A stretch of 64,000 nt of DNA from the NCBI GenBank assembly GCA_038231255.1, contig JBBRLR010000006.1:21856-85855 (forward strand), read 5' to 3'. Of the stretch, positions 18,465-26,127 are shown one piece after another; within the stretch, counting starts at the first letter, position 1, and the number at the start of each line of letters is the position of its first letter. A program made the translations under genes and the position numbers. The notes under the pieces are model-generated. The model was given only the letters and a program-made list of their open reading frames with translations, made no database searches and was not told the origin of the DNA. The stretch is from JALYUS01 sp038231255 (GTDB taxonomy: Bacteria > Chloroflexota > Chloroflexia > Thermomicrobiales > JALYUS01).

Positions 18465-19562
18465 ATGCCGAAGGACCCGCGCGCCGATCCGGGGCAACCA
18501 CTCCGTACGACGCGCGTCACCCCCGCCACACCGCCGCTCGTTTCGGTCATCTTTCTGTCCTTCAATGCGAACCATCTGCTGCGGCGCGCCGTGCAATCAG
18601 TGTGGGAACAGGCGTATAGCCCCATCGAGATCGTTATTGTAGACAACGCCTCGACTGACGGCACAGCGGCGGAACTGGCGGGATACGAGGATGGCGCCAC
18701 GGTTGTCCGTTTCGCCGAGAATATCGGCTTCGCGCGCGGCATGAACGCGGGGTATGAGGCCTCGCACGGGGAATATATCGTGCTATGCAACACCGATGTC
18801 GTGCTGCACCCGCAGTTCGTCGCTGAGGCAGTCGCGCTGCTGACACGGCACCCCGATGTCGGCGTGATCGGCCCATACGTGCTGCGAATCGAGGAGGAGG
18901 GAGACGGACGATTCTGGGAGTGGGACCCGCCGCGTACCCTGCCGCTGGATGGCGCAGTGGTCGGCCTGACACGCCGCTTCCTCCATGTGCGCTCGGTTGA
19001 GGAGCACGACGACGAGTGGCGCGTCTCGTTCAAGGCAAACGGCGCGTGTCCGGTCGTTCGTCGCGCGACGATCGAGGACCTCCGCGCCCGCTTCGGCGTT
19101 GGGCCATTTGACCCGATCTTCGATACCTACGGCGAGGATGTGGATTTCGCCTTCAAGACCTGGTCGCTGCGATGGCGGACGATGTTCGCGCGGGCGGTGA
19201 TCGCGGGGCATGTGCGCTCGTATGCCTCGGCAATGCATCTGTGGGACAAGCGAGGGCGGCTGCGGGTCAATCTGATCGCGGAGCGATACATCAATGGCGT
19301 GCGCCATCTATCGCTGCCGCAGTTGCTGCGCGTGCTGCCGCTCGGCGTCGCGACGGACGGAGCGGCGCTCGCGCGGCAAACGCTGCGGGGCGACTGGGAG
19401 GCGTGGCGCGACGTGCGCGCAGCGTTCGCGCGCGTCTGGGGGATGCGGCGCGATCTCCTCCGCTTCCGCCGCTCGCATCGGACATGGCGGACGATCCACT
19501 TTCCGTCCGAGGTCTACTGCCCCGATTCCCCGGCCCCGCCCGCGCTCATGCCGTGGGGGTAG
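18465..19562 (+). CDS. Glycosyltransferase family 2
   Basis: A 365-residue GT-A enzyme starting at ATG 18465 after GGAAGGA. The nucleotide-sugar fold is clear: VSVIFLSFNANHLLRRAVQSV, VDNASTDGT, ENIGFARGMNAGYEASHGEYIVLCNTDV (CNTD acting as the DxD-type metal motif) and YGEDVDFAFKTW. It has no strong membrane helices. The rhamnosyltransferase-like pattern suggests cell-surface polysaccharide synthesis. The acceptor is unknown and no polysaccharide cluster surrounds it. Confidence 0.88.
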   Translation: MPKDPRADPGQPLRTTRVTPATPPLVSVIFLSFNANHLLRRAVQSVWEQAYSPIEIVIVDNASTDGTAAELAGYEDGATVVRFAENIGFARGMNAGYEASHGEYIVLCNTDVVLHPQFVAEAVALLTRHPDVGVIGPYVLRIEEEGDGRFWEWDPPRTLPLDGAVVGLTRRFLHVRSVEEHDDEWRVSFKANGACPVVRRATIEDLRARFGVGPFDPIFDTYGEDVDFAFKTWSLRWRTMFARAVIAGHVRSYASAMHLWDKRGRLRVNLIAERYINGVRHLSLPQLLRVLPLGVATDGAALARQTLRGDWEAWRDVRAAFARVWGMRRDLLRFRRSHRTWRTIHFPSEVYCPDSPAPPALMPWG

Positions 19563-19640
19563 GTGGGGGCCACGAGCGCCAAAGAGGCGCGAAATCAAGG
19601 CCATTGTCTCCCGACAGCACGACGCTATGGCACGACGTCG

Positions 19641-20920
19641 TTACACTGGCGCCGCGATACCGTCCGTGCGCGCGGGTTCCGGCAGGTCGCGCTCGATCAG
19701 CAGGATTGCGCCCATACCAAGGATCGAGATGACGATGAGGATCCAGAAGACCGGCTCGTATCGCCCGAACAGCGTGTAGAGCAGTCCCGCGCTGACCGGG
19801 GCGGCAGCCCGCGCACCCGTGACGAAGAGCGCGAGCACACCGCTGATTGTGCCGTACTCGCGTGGCCCGTACATCTCAGCGACGAGCGCGGCGCGGGCCG
19901 GGGTGATCGCGCCGAAGCCGATGCCGAACAGGACGACGAAGGCGATCACCCCGGCGGTTGTGGTGGTAGTGACGAGGATGACCAACCCGACTGTCTGGAA
20001 AAGGAAATGCCCGCCGCGACGTACCGGCGCGGGATACGCCCGCCGAGCGGCGTGAAGATCAACCGTCCTGGCAGCGCGAGGATGCCGATCAGACCCGCTG
20101 CTGTCGCCGCGAACCCCGTGCTGAAGCCGTGGTCGGTGAGATAGGGGATGAGATGCACCGTCACGGCGACATTAGCGAGGAAGGCGAGGCAGAATGCCGT
20201 CGTCAGCCACCGGAACGACGCGCTGCGGAAAGCATCGTGCGCGCGGACACTCCGATCTAAGCGCTGAGTACTGAGTACCGAGTGCTGAGTGCTCTCGCTA
20301 CTGCCGACTGAGTCCCCGTCGGGCAGCAGGCCGAGGTCTTGCGGGCGGCGGCGGAGGAAAAAGGCATGCAGGGGGATCGTTGTAGCGGCGAGGATAATCG
20401 CCAGCGTAACGAGCGCCATTCGCCAGCCCTGCGCGCGAATCAGCCAGCTAATCAGCGGAATGAAGATGACGCTGGCGAAACCGCCGACGAAGGTGATGAT
20501 CGTCAGGGCGCGCGCCCGGTAGCGCGCGAACCACGTCGCAATCGCCGCGAAGGCCGGTTCGTAGAAGATCGCCGCCATCGTCACGCCGAGCGCCGCCCAG
20601 ATCAGATAAAAGAGCGCGAGGTTGCGCACCACCGAGAGGGCGAGCAGGAGCAGCGTCGCCGCGCACGATCCAGCGGTCATCAAGAGCCGGGGACCGTGCC
20701 GGTCCACCCACCGCCCGACACCAAGCCCCGCTACCCCGGAGCAGGCGAGCGCGAGCGAGAACGCCCCGGTCATCGCCGCGCGCGACCAGCCCAGATCGCC
20801 CCCGATCGGCTTGAGAAAGACCGAGAAGCCGTAGTACAGGACGCCCCACGAAACGACCTGCGTGCAGGCGAGGGCGAGCAGCATCACCCAGCCGTAATAC
20901 AGCCTATCCCACCGTTGCAT
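19641..20920 (-). pseudogene. MFS transporter interrupted by a -1 frameshift
   Basis: The N-terminal 300 codons (MQRWDRLYYGWVMLLALACTQ onward, ATG 20920 after GAGGAG) encode ten or so helices of an OFA/monocarboxylate-type MFS protein. The last helices (GVIAFVVLFGIGFGAITPARAALVAEMYG) are in another frame. The frames meet at about 20003-20010: adding one T to the coding-strand ATTTCC would restore RRYVAAGI-FLFQTVGLVILV. This may be a sequencing or assembly indel rather than decay. The central loop contains residues encoded by a 7-nt repeat insertion. Confidence 0.8.
20266..20296. repeat. 7-nt tandem repeat (TGAGTAC/TGAGTGC) inside MFS coding sequence
   Basis: Four 7-nt units, TGAGTAC-TGAGTAC-CGAGTGC-TGAGTGC, lie in frame in the loop between transmembrane halves of the transporter. 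On the coding strand they are read as STQHSVLSTQ. The same unit occurs as an inverted pair at 46618-46768. Confidence 0.75.
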
Positions 20921-20942
20921 CAGCTCTCCTCGGGGACGAAAC

Positions 20943-21079
20943 CGGGGAGAAGCGCAGAGGACGCAGAGGACACAGAGCGCGCGGAGAAGAATTTGATGAA
21001 GATGAGACGAGAAAAAACGCTTTCCACCCAACCTCCTCGTTTTTCTCCGCGCGCTCTGCGCGCTCTGCGCTTCTCCCCG
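20943..21079. repeat. Inverted pair of 9-nt tandem repeats (CGCAGAGGA)
   Basis: The outer arms CGGGGAGAAGCGCAGAG and CTCTGCGCTTCTCCCCG are perfectly complementary over 17 bp. Inside the left arm are the 9-nt units CGCAGAGGA, CGCAGAGGA, CACAGAGCG and CGCGGAGAA. The whole 137-bp block lies between arsN and the transporter gene and could fold into a long hairpin. Confidence 0.8.
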
Positions 21080-21089
21080 ATTTCCGCTT

Positions 21090-21614
21090 TCACGTCAGGT
21101 TCGCCGTGATGAGGCGTTCGACGATGACGGTGTCTTTCCAGACGCCATCGAGTTTGCCGTGATTCTGGTACACACCGACCTCGCGGAAGCCGACTTTGGC
21201 GCACAGGGCGCGGCTGGCGACGTTTTCCGGGAAGATGCGGGACAGCAGTTTCCACAGTCCCGCGCGTTCCGCCGCCGCGATCAGCCCGTTCAGTAGCACG
21301 ACGCCGATGCCGCGACCGCGATACCGTTCATGGATGTAGACAGAGAACTCGGCAACCCCGGCGTAGCAGGCGCGCGTCCGGTAGCCATCCGTTGCCGCCC
21401 AGCCGACGACTTGTTCCACGCCATCGTCCGTCACCGTCGCGACGACGACCGGATGGTGCGCGTCGTGACCGGCGAGCCAGATGCGTCGTTCCTCGGTGGT
21501 GCGTTCCTCGGTCTCGAAAGTGGCGATCCGCGCGCGGATGCCTTGGTTGTAGATCTCGGCAATTGCCGCCGCGTCTTCCATCGTTGCCGGACGCACCGTT
21601 ACATCTCCCGCCAT
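21090..21614 (-). CDS. arsN1: Arsinothricin-type N-acetyltransferase (ArsN1 family)
   Basis: A 174-residue GNAT enzyme. ATG 21614 has AAGGAGGT at ideal spacing. It shows the acetyl-CoA loop RYRGRGIG and the strongly family-specific SRIFPENVASRALCAKVGFREVGVYQNHGKLDGVWKDTVIVERL. ArsN1 enzymes acetylate the alpha-amino group of arsinothricin or phosphinothricin. It is the last gene of the ars island, 127 bp after arsM, which supports a role in organoarsenical resistance. The family split (A or B) needs a profile search. Confidence 0.88.
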   Translation of the reverse strand: MAGDVTVRPATMEDAAAIAEIYNQGIRARIATFETEERTTEERRIWLAGHDAHHPVVVATVTDDGVEQVVGWAATDGYRTRACYAGVAEFSVYIHERYRGRGIGVVLLNGLIAAAERAGLWKLLSRIFPENVASRALCAKVGFREVGVYQNHGKLDGVWKDTVIVERLITANLT

Positions 21615-21740
21615 GCAGACCTCCTTCTCATGTCTTCTGCCCCCAGCATACGACCCATCCGCGCGGCGACCAATAGGCGACTGCCCAATCCGTAGGCGTG
21701 GTCCTATGCCGAGGCACGAGGTTGGAAGCGATTGCACATC

Positions 21741-22700
21741 TCAAGAAACGAGCGCGCCGCCCGTATGCGGCTTGACAGCGCGAACGAAGGCGCTGATAAA
21801 CCGGCTCGCGACCGCATCCGTCACCAGTGGCGATGCGTCGGCGGTAGCGCCGCAGCATTCGGAGCCGCAGATATCGTCCGCACGGTAGCGGTGGACTTCC
21901 TGAATCTCGATTGCCCCGAAGCCGGCTGCGGCCAGTTTGTCGCGATACTGCCGCGCTTCGAGCGCGCCGGCGATGCAACCCGTCCACAATTCGATGTCGC
22001 GCCGTACCGCGTCGGGGATCGCCGGTTCGCCGGGGTCGGCGTCGCGGATCACGACGTCGCTGATCGCCACGCGGCCACCGGGCCGGAGCACGCGGAATGC
22101 CTCGCGCAGCACCGCATCCTTGTCCGTGCTGAGATTGACGACGCAGTTGGAGATGATGACATCCACGGTATGCTCCGGTAGGGGAATTGCCTCGATCTGC
22201 CCCTTGAGGAATTCGACATTCGCGACGCCCGCCTTGCGCTGATTCTCGCGGGCGAGGGCGAGCATTTCGTCCGTCATGTCGAGGCCGTATGCCTTGCCCG
22301 TCGGCCCGACGCGCTGCGCGGAGAGCAAAACATCAATGCCGCCACCGGAGCCGAGATCGAGTACCGTCTCGCCCGGCGCGAGCGCGGCGAGCGCGGTCGG
22401 ATTGCCGCAGCCGAGCGAGACGGCGACCGCCTCCGCCGGCAGCGTGGCGAGATCGCTCGTCGGATACAGCGTCGCGCCGAACGCTTCCGTCGCGGTCGCG
22501 ACATTTTCCGTGTCGCAGCAGTCCGGGCCGCAGCAGGCGTCCGCGCTGGCGACGGGGAACATAGCAATCATCTCGGCGGGCGCCGGTTCGCAACACGTCT
22601 CCTCGCAACACGATGCGCTCGCAGCGACGCGCTTCGCGGCATTCGCGTATCGCTCGCGGACCGCGTCGAGAATCTGGTTATCAGTCTGTGGGGTGTTCAT
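21741..22700 (-). CDS. arsM: Arsenite S-adenosylmethionine methyltransferase
   Basis: A 319-residue class I methyltransferase. The SAM motif is ETVLDLGSGGGIDVL (111-125). The three conserved As(III)-binding Cys are Cys98 in SLGCGNP, Cys186 in SNCVVNLS and Cys242 in TGCIAGAL. Additional Cys pairs lie at 31-32, 36-37, 56-57 and 61-62, with a CGSECCG near the C-terminus. It methylates As(III) to methylated, partly volatile species. An ArsR-type operator sits 21 bp upstream, so it may have its own regulated promoter. Confidence 0.95.
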   Translation of the reverse strand: MNTPQTDNQILDAVRERYANAAKRVAASASCCEETCCEPAPAEMIAMFPVASADACCGPDCCDTENVATATEAFGATLYPTSDLATLPAEAVAVSLGCGNPTALAALAPGETVLDLGSGGGIDVLLSAQRVGPTGKAYGLDMTDEMLALARENQRKAGVANVEFLKGQIEAIPLPEHTVDVIISNCVVNLSTDKDAVLREAFRVLRPGGRVAISDVVIRDADPGEPAIPDAVRRDIELWTGCIAGALEARQYRDKLAAAGFGAIEIQEVHRYRADDICGSECCGATADASPLVTDAVASRFISAFVRAVKPHTGGALVS

Positions 22701-22720
22701 GGTAGCCTCCGAGGCATATT

Positions 22721-22738
22721 TATTGACGATCTTCGATG
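22721..22738 (+). promoter_or_regulatory. Candidate ArsR operator upstream of arsM
   Basis: TATTGACGATCTTCGATG at this position differs by one base from the complement of the site at 23195-23212. It lies between arsR and arsM, 21 bp before the arsM start. An AT-rich stretch resembling a -10 box overlaps its downstream end. Confidence 0.6.
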
Positions 22739-22793
22739 AATAACGGCGAAAAAATGCGCGAGCAGGCCCCCTTTCTCGACTCTCTCGACTCGG

Positions 22794-23153
22794 CTACGCG
22801 ATGCCCATGATGCGGCGGGTGGCCAGCGGAAACTCGCTGATGCACGCGCGGTTGATGGAGTAATACATGAAGGTGCCGCGCCGCTCGGCATGCACGAAGC
22901 AGGTTTCGCGCAGGATTTTCAGGTGGTGGGAGATCGTCGGTTGGCCGAGCGGGAACTGATCCACGATGTCGCAGACGCAGATCGGCGCGTCGTTGCGGGC
23001 GAGGAGGTTGAGGATGCGGATGCGCGTCGGATCGGCGAGCGCCTTGAACCACCCGGCGTATTCGTTTGCCTGCATTTCGGTCAGGTTCGGCGTCGCTATC
23101 TGCCCGCAGCAACCGGTGGTGGTTTCAAGTTCGGTTGTTGTGAGACTCGTCAT
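22794..23153 (-). CDS. arsR: ArsR/SmtB family repressor (arsenic-responsive)
   Basis: A 119-residue winged-helix repressor. Residues 59-62 carry CVCD, the As(III)-sensing motif in the recognition helix region. GQPTISHHLKILRE is the DNA-reading helix, and an extra N-terminal Cys pair lies at 15-16. ATG 23153 is chosen because a good -10 box lies at 23182-23187, which excludes the longer start at 23183. It likely represses its own promoter and arsM until arsenite binds. Confidence 0.93.
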   Translation of the reverse strand: MTSLTTTELETTTGCCGQIATPNLTEMQANEYAGWFKALADPTRIRILNLLARNDAPICVCDIVDQFPLGQPTISHHLKILRETCFVHAERRGTFMYYSINRACISEFPLATRRIMGIA

Positions 23154-23181
23154 TGCCACCGGACACTCCTTGATTGCCGAC

Positions 23182-23210
23182 ATCGTACCATACACATCGA
23201 AGATTGTCAA
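23182..23210 (-). promoter_or_regulatory. arsR promoter (TTGACA-17-TACGAT)
   Basis: On the minus strand the -35 box TTGACA (23205-23210) and -10 box TACGAT (23182-23187) are separated by 17 bp. The operator-like sequence at 23195-23212 covers the -35 box and the upstream part of the spacer, the expected place for autorepression. Confidence 0.65.
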
Positions 23211-23212
23211 TA
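23195..23212 (-). promoter_or_regulatory. Candidate ArsR operator overlapping the arsR promoter
   Basis: CATCGAAGATTGTCAATA (plus strand) contains ATCGA and TCAAT half-sites around a 6-bp spacer. It matches the site before arsM with one change. It overlaps the -35 region of the arsR promoter. Confidence 0.6.
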
Positions 23213-23246
23213 TAAGCACGGTGGCCTGCAGCCCGTCGCCACGCAA

Positions 23247-23591
23247 TTAGGAGAGCACCGCCCGCAACCAGTCCCGCACGGAAGGCGCGACGTCGTAGTG
23301 CGCCCAGATACCGCGCCGCTCCACGGTGACAAGGCCCGCCGCACGCAGCACCTTGAGGTGGTGGGAAACGGTCGCTTGCCCGACGCCAACTGCAGGGAGG
23401 AGATTGCAGACACACACAGGTGCGTCGGCGTGCAGGAGCGTGAGCAGGAGCGTAAGCCGGGTCTCATCCGCCAGCGCCTTGAAGCGCGCTACGTCGTCCG
23501 GGCGGGGATACACGACCGGTACTGGCGGCGCGCACGACGGATCAGGGATCACCGGGAGGCGGATCGGTTCGACGTGTGTCTGGTTCTCCAT
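23247..23591 (-). CDS. ArsR/SmtB family repressor, second copy
   Basis: A 114-residue winged-helix protein with CVCN at residues 60-63, the metal-sensing Cys pair, and GQATVSHHLKVLRAAG as the recognition helix. It is clearly divergent from the arsR at 22794. Its ATG overlaps the arsC stop (ATGATG context, GGAGG upstream), so it is translated from the aquaporin-arsC transcript. Two regulators with similar sensing motifs in one island could divide promoters or respond to different arsenicals. Confidence 0.92.
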   Translation of the reverse strand: MENQTHVEPIRLPVIPDPSCAPPVPVVYPRPDDVARFKALADETRLTLLLTLLHADAPVCVCNLLPAVGVGQATVSHHLKVLRAAGLVTVERRGIWAHYDVAPSVRDWLRAVLS

Positions 23592-24031
23592 CATTCGGCC
23601 TCCGTTCGCGGTCGGTGTGCCGCGATGAACGATAGGATGCGCGCTTCCAACCCCCGCAGGACGGCGCGGAAAGCGTCCAGTTTTTCCGCATCGGTTCCCT
23701 CGACCGCCGAAGGGTCCGGGAATGACCAGTGGAGCCGCTCGGCGGCGCAGGGGAAGACGGGACAGGCGTCGCGGGCGCGGTCGCACACAGTGATCGGGAC
23801 ATCGAAGCGCCGATTGGCGAAGTCGCGCAGATGCTTGGAGGTGAGGCCGTCGCTCGCAATGCCGCGCTCCGCTAAAACGGCGAGCGCCATTGGGTGGACG
23901 CGCGTCACTTCAGTGCCCGCACTGTAGGCCGCGAAGTCGCCCCCGTCGCAGTGCCGCAAAAGCGCCTCCGCGATCTGCGACCGGGCGCTATTGTGCGTGC
24001 AAAGGAACAGGACGCGGAGCGGTTCGGTCAT
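23591..24031 (-). CDS. arsC: Arsenate reductase, thioredoxin-coupled (low-MW phosphatase fold)
   Basis: A 146-residue protein with the P-loop CTHNSARS (nucleophile Cys11, Arg17). The redox Cys83 and Cys90 lie in CDRARDACPVF, plus Cys95. This matches the pI258-type ArsC in which three Cys relay electrons to thioredoxin. FPDPS holds the general-acid Asp. It reduces As(V) to As(III). The start overlaps the aquaporin stop by 4 bp, and the stop overlaps the next arsR. Confidence 0.93.
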   Translation of the reverse strand: MTEPLRVLFLCTHNSARSQIAEALLRHCDGGDFAAYSAGTEVTRVHPMALAVLAERGIASDGLTSKHLRDFANRRFDVPITVCDRARDACPVFPCAAERLHWSFPDPSAVEGTDAEKLDAFRAVLRGLEARILSFIAAHRPRTEAE

Positions 24032-24744
24032 GGGGTATCTCCCTTCGCGTTGCTGACCAGTCGGTACATCCACGCGCCAGCGATTGCGCCGAGTATCGGC
24101 CCGATGAGGTAGAGCCAAAGCGATGCACCCGTGCCGCCGACGAGCGCGGGCGCGAGTGAGCGGGCAGGATTCATGCTCGCACCGCTGATCGGCCCCGCGA
24201 ACAAGGCTTCCAGCCCGACCGTGCCGCCGATGGCGAGGGCGGCGGTCTGCGTGACGGCGCGCGTGTCGGTGGCGACCGCCGTGATGACGAACATCAGAAA
24301 AAAGGTTAGCACCGCTTCGAGAAGGAGGGATTGGCCGTCCGACCCGCGCGGCAACGTCGCACCAAGATGGGCGACGTTGCCGAACATTCCCCGCAGCAGC
24401 ACACTGGCGAGCAGCGCGCCACCAACCTGCGCCAGCAGATACGGCGCGACGCGCGACCACGGGAAATGGCGGGCGCAGGCGAAGGCGAGCGTCACGGCAG
24501 GATTGAAGTGTGCACCGGAAATGTGCCCGACCGCGCTGATCATCACGAAAATGACTAACCCGAAAGTGAGGCCGATGCCAACGTGCGTCACCGCGCCGCC
24601 GGTCGTCGTGTCAATGATCACCGCGCCCGTCCCCGCGAAGACGAGCGCGAATGTGCCGATGCCTTCCGCGAGCGCGGCCCGCGCGACGCCCCGGCGGTGG
24701 CGACGCTCGTGGCGGGCTGGGAGGCGTTGTGTCGTTGCGGCCAC
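24028..24744 (-). CDS. MIP/aquaporin family channel (AqpS-like arsenite channel)
   Basis: A 238-residue six-helix channel with both half-helix motifs, GAHFNPAVT and GASMNPARS. It is the first gene of the arsenic operon, starting at GTG 24744, and overlaps arsC by 4 bp. By context it probably lets arsenite leave the cell down its gradient, replacing an ArsB or Acr3 pump, as described for AqpS in Sinorhizobium. Transport of glycerol or water instead cannot be excluded. Confidence 0.88.
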   Translation of the reverse strand: MAATTQRLPARHERRHRRGVARAALAEGIGTFALVFAGTGAVIIDTTTGGAVTHVGIGLTFGLVIFVMISAVGHISGAHFNPAVTLAFACARHFPWSRVAPYLLAQVGGALLASVLLRGMFGNVAHLGATLPRGSDGQSLLLEAVLTFFLMFVITAVATDTRAVTQTAALAIGGTVGLEALFAGPISGASMNPARSLAPALVGGTGASLWLYLIGPILGAIAGAWMYRLVSNAKGDTP

Positions 24745-24759
24745 GAGCGCTCACTTTCA

Positions 24760-24792
24760 TATTGACGATGATCACTTCGATCATTGTCAATA
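24760..24792. promoter_or_regulatory. Long palindromic operator of the arsenic operon
   Basis: Two 14-bp arms, TATTGACGATGATC and GATCATTGTCAATA, flank ACTTC with a single mismatch. The TATTGAC ends match the other two candidate ArsR sites. The palindrome covers the -10 box edge and transcription start region of the promoter at 24789-24817. Confidence 0.7.
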
Positions 24793-24817
24793 TAAAGCGT
24801 CAATGGCAACGCGTCAA
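24789..24817 (-). promoter_or_regulatory. Promoter of the aquaporin-arsC-arsR operon (TTGACG-17-TATATT)
   Basis: On the minus strand the -35 box TTGACG (24812-24817) and -10 box TATATT (24789-24794) are spaced 17 bp apart. Transcription would begin inside the long palindrome, about 40 bp before the GTG start. Confidence 0.65.
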
Positions 24818-24818
24818 T

Positions 24819-24896
24819 GGTCGGAATCGGAATCGGAATCGGGATCGGACGATGAGCAGTCGGTTCGGTTTCGGTTCCGGTTTCGATTATTCCCAC
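24819..24896. repeat. Hexanucleotide tandem repeat with partly complementary arm
   Basis: GGAATC is repeated as TCGGAATCGGAATCGGAATC and followed by a diverged copy. After a short spacer comes a CGGTTTCGGTTCCGGTTTCG stretch that is partly complementary. The block separates the divergent-looking ars promoter from the 3' end of the nitroreductase gene and may act as a hairpin terminator for it. Confidence 0.5.
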
Positions 24897-25972
24897 ATCA
24901 CGACGAGTTCATCGAGTGGTATGCGAGGGCGGCGCTTCGGGTCTTTCGCGGCGTAGCCGAGCGGCAGGAGGGCGTGCGGGACGAGCGCGGGCGGCAGGGC
25001 GAGGGCATCCCGGACGGTGTCGGGGCAGAAGAGCGGCGCGCACATCCAGCCGCCATCGAGGCCGAGGCGGTAGGCGGTGAGCAGAAGGGTCTGGGCCGCC
25101 GCGCCGAGGCTCTGAATGGCCATCGTCGTTTCTGCCGCCTGCCGGTCGGGGTCGGGGTAATGGTCGAGGTCCGCCGTGTAGAGGCAGAGGAGGATCAGCA
25201 CGGGCGCGTCGCGGATGCGCGCGTGAGAGTTCGCCAGCCGTTGCGCGACGACCGCCGGTGGCTCATTGTCCATCGCCAACGTCGCCTGCCAGGTATCGCC
25301 CATCGCGTCGGCGAGGCGCGCCTTGACCGCCGGTTGGGTAATGACCGCGAAGCGCCACGGCATTCGCCCGTGCGGGGAGGGCGCCCAGCGGGCCGCGTCG
25401 AGGACGCGCTCGATCAGCGCGCGCGGCACCGGATCGGGCCGGAAGGTGCGGACGGAGCGACGCCCCCGCACGAGCGCATCGAAATCGAGATCGCGCGCGG
25501 GTTCGACGCCAGCCACGCCAGCCTCCGCAGTATCGGGCGATGCTGCCCAGAACCGCGCCGCGTCGGGGCGAATGGCGATCACCGGCTGGTCTTCGATCGG
25601 CATCGTCGCATACTGGGGATACTTCGCGCGGAGAAGGGCGATGGCTGCCGCATGCTCCTCCGTGCCCGGCGCGACGAGCGCGGCCGTACCATGGACGATC
25701 AGGTGCGACAGGTCGGCCCACTGCTCGGCGTACTCGTCCACGACCAATGCGACGGCAGGATTGACGAGGATGTTCCGCACGCGCCGTAGGGCGGTGGGCG
25801 GGACGCGCTTCGGTTTCGCATCGAGCGCGCTGTAGATCGTCTCACCATCCGTCGCGTAGCAGACCGGCACAATCGCCGGACGACCGGCGGAATCCACGGT
25901 CGTCAAGCGGGCGACGCGATGCGCGGAGAGGTATCGTTGTGCATGGAGATCGAGGACAGGGGCAGACTTCAC
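24887..25972 (-). CDS. PPOX flavin-reductase domain fused to nitroreductase
   Basis: A 361-residue two-domain protein. Residues 1-140 resemble TIGR03668-type PPOX/F420-binding split barrels (YLSAHRVARLTTVDSAGRPAIVPVCYA). Residues about 155-361 are an FMN nitroreductase fold (RRSVRTFRPDPVPRALIERVLDAARWAPS, GLDGGWMCAPLF). Such nitroreductase domains occur at the C-terminus of FbiB, which acts in F420 maturation. The GTG start at 25972 has AAGGAG upstream; earlier in-frame starts lack one. It is either an F420-linked reductase or a maturation enzyme. Confidence 0.82.
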   Translation of the reverse strand: MKSAPVLDLHAQRYLSAHRVARLTTVDSAGRPAIVPVCYATDGETIYSALDAKPKRVPPTALRRVRNILVNPAVALVVDEYAEQWADLSHLIVHGTAALVAPGTEEHAAAIALLRAKYPQYATMPIEDQPVIAIRPDAARFWAASPDTAEAGVAGVEPARDLDFDALVRGRRSVRTFRPDPVPRALIERVLDAARWAPSPHGRMPWRFAVITQPAVKARLADAMGDTWQATLAMDNEPPAVVAQRLANSHARIRDAPVLILLCLYTADLDHYPDPDRQAAETTMAIQSLGAAAQTLLLTAYRLGLDGGWMCAPLFCPDTVRDALALPPALVPHALLPLGYAAKDPKRRPRIPLDELVVMWE

Positions 25973-26127
25973 ACAATCACTCCTTCGCTCCCTCTTCCGC
26001 ACGGGGAAGAGTACCGGGTGGGGTTGGACTTTTCCCATGATACACTCACCGACAGAAGGAGGTTTGAAGGAAACATATCCCTCTACGCGGTACGTTGAAG
26101 CGGGTAAGGGGAAGGGAAGTCTCAAGA

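Noticed and set aside
24760..24792. The long palindrome before the aquaporin as a terminator
   Set aside because: It is AT-rich, lacks a T-run, overlaps a good promoter and shares half-sites with two other ars sites, so an operator fits better.
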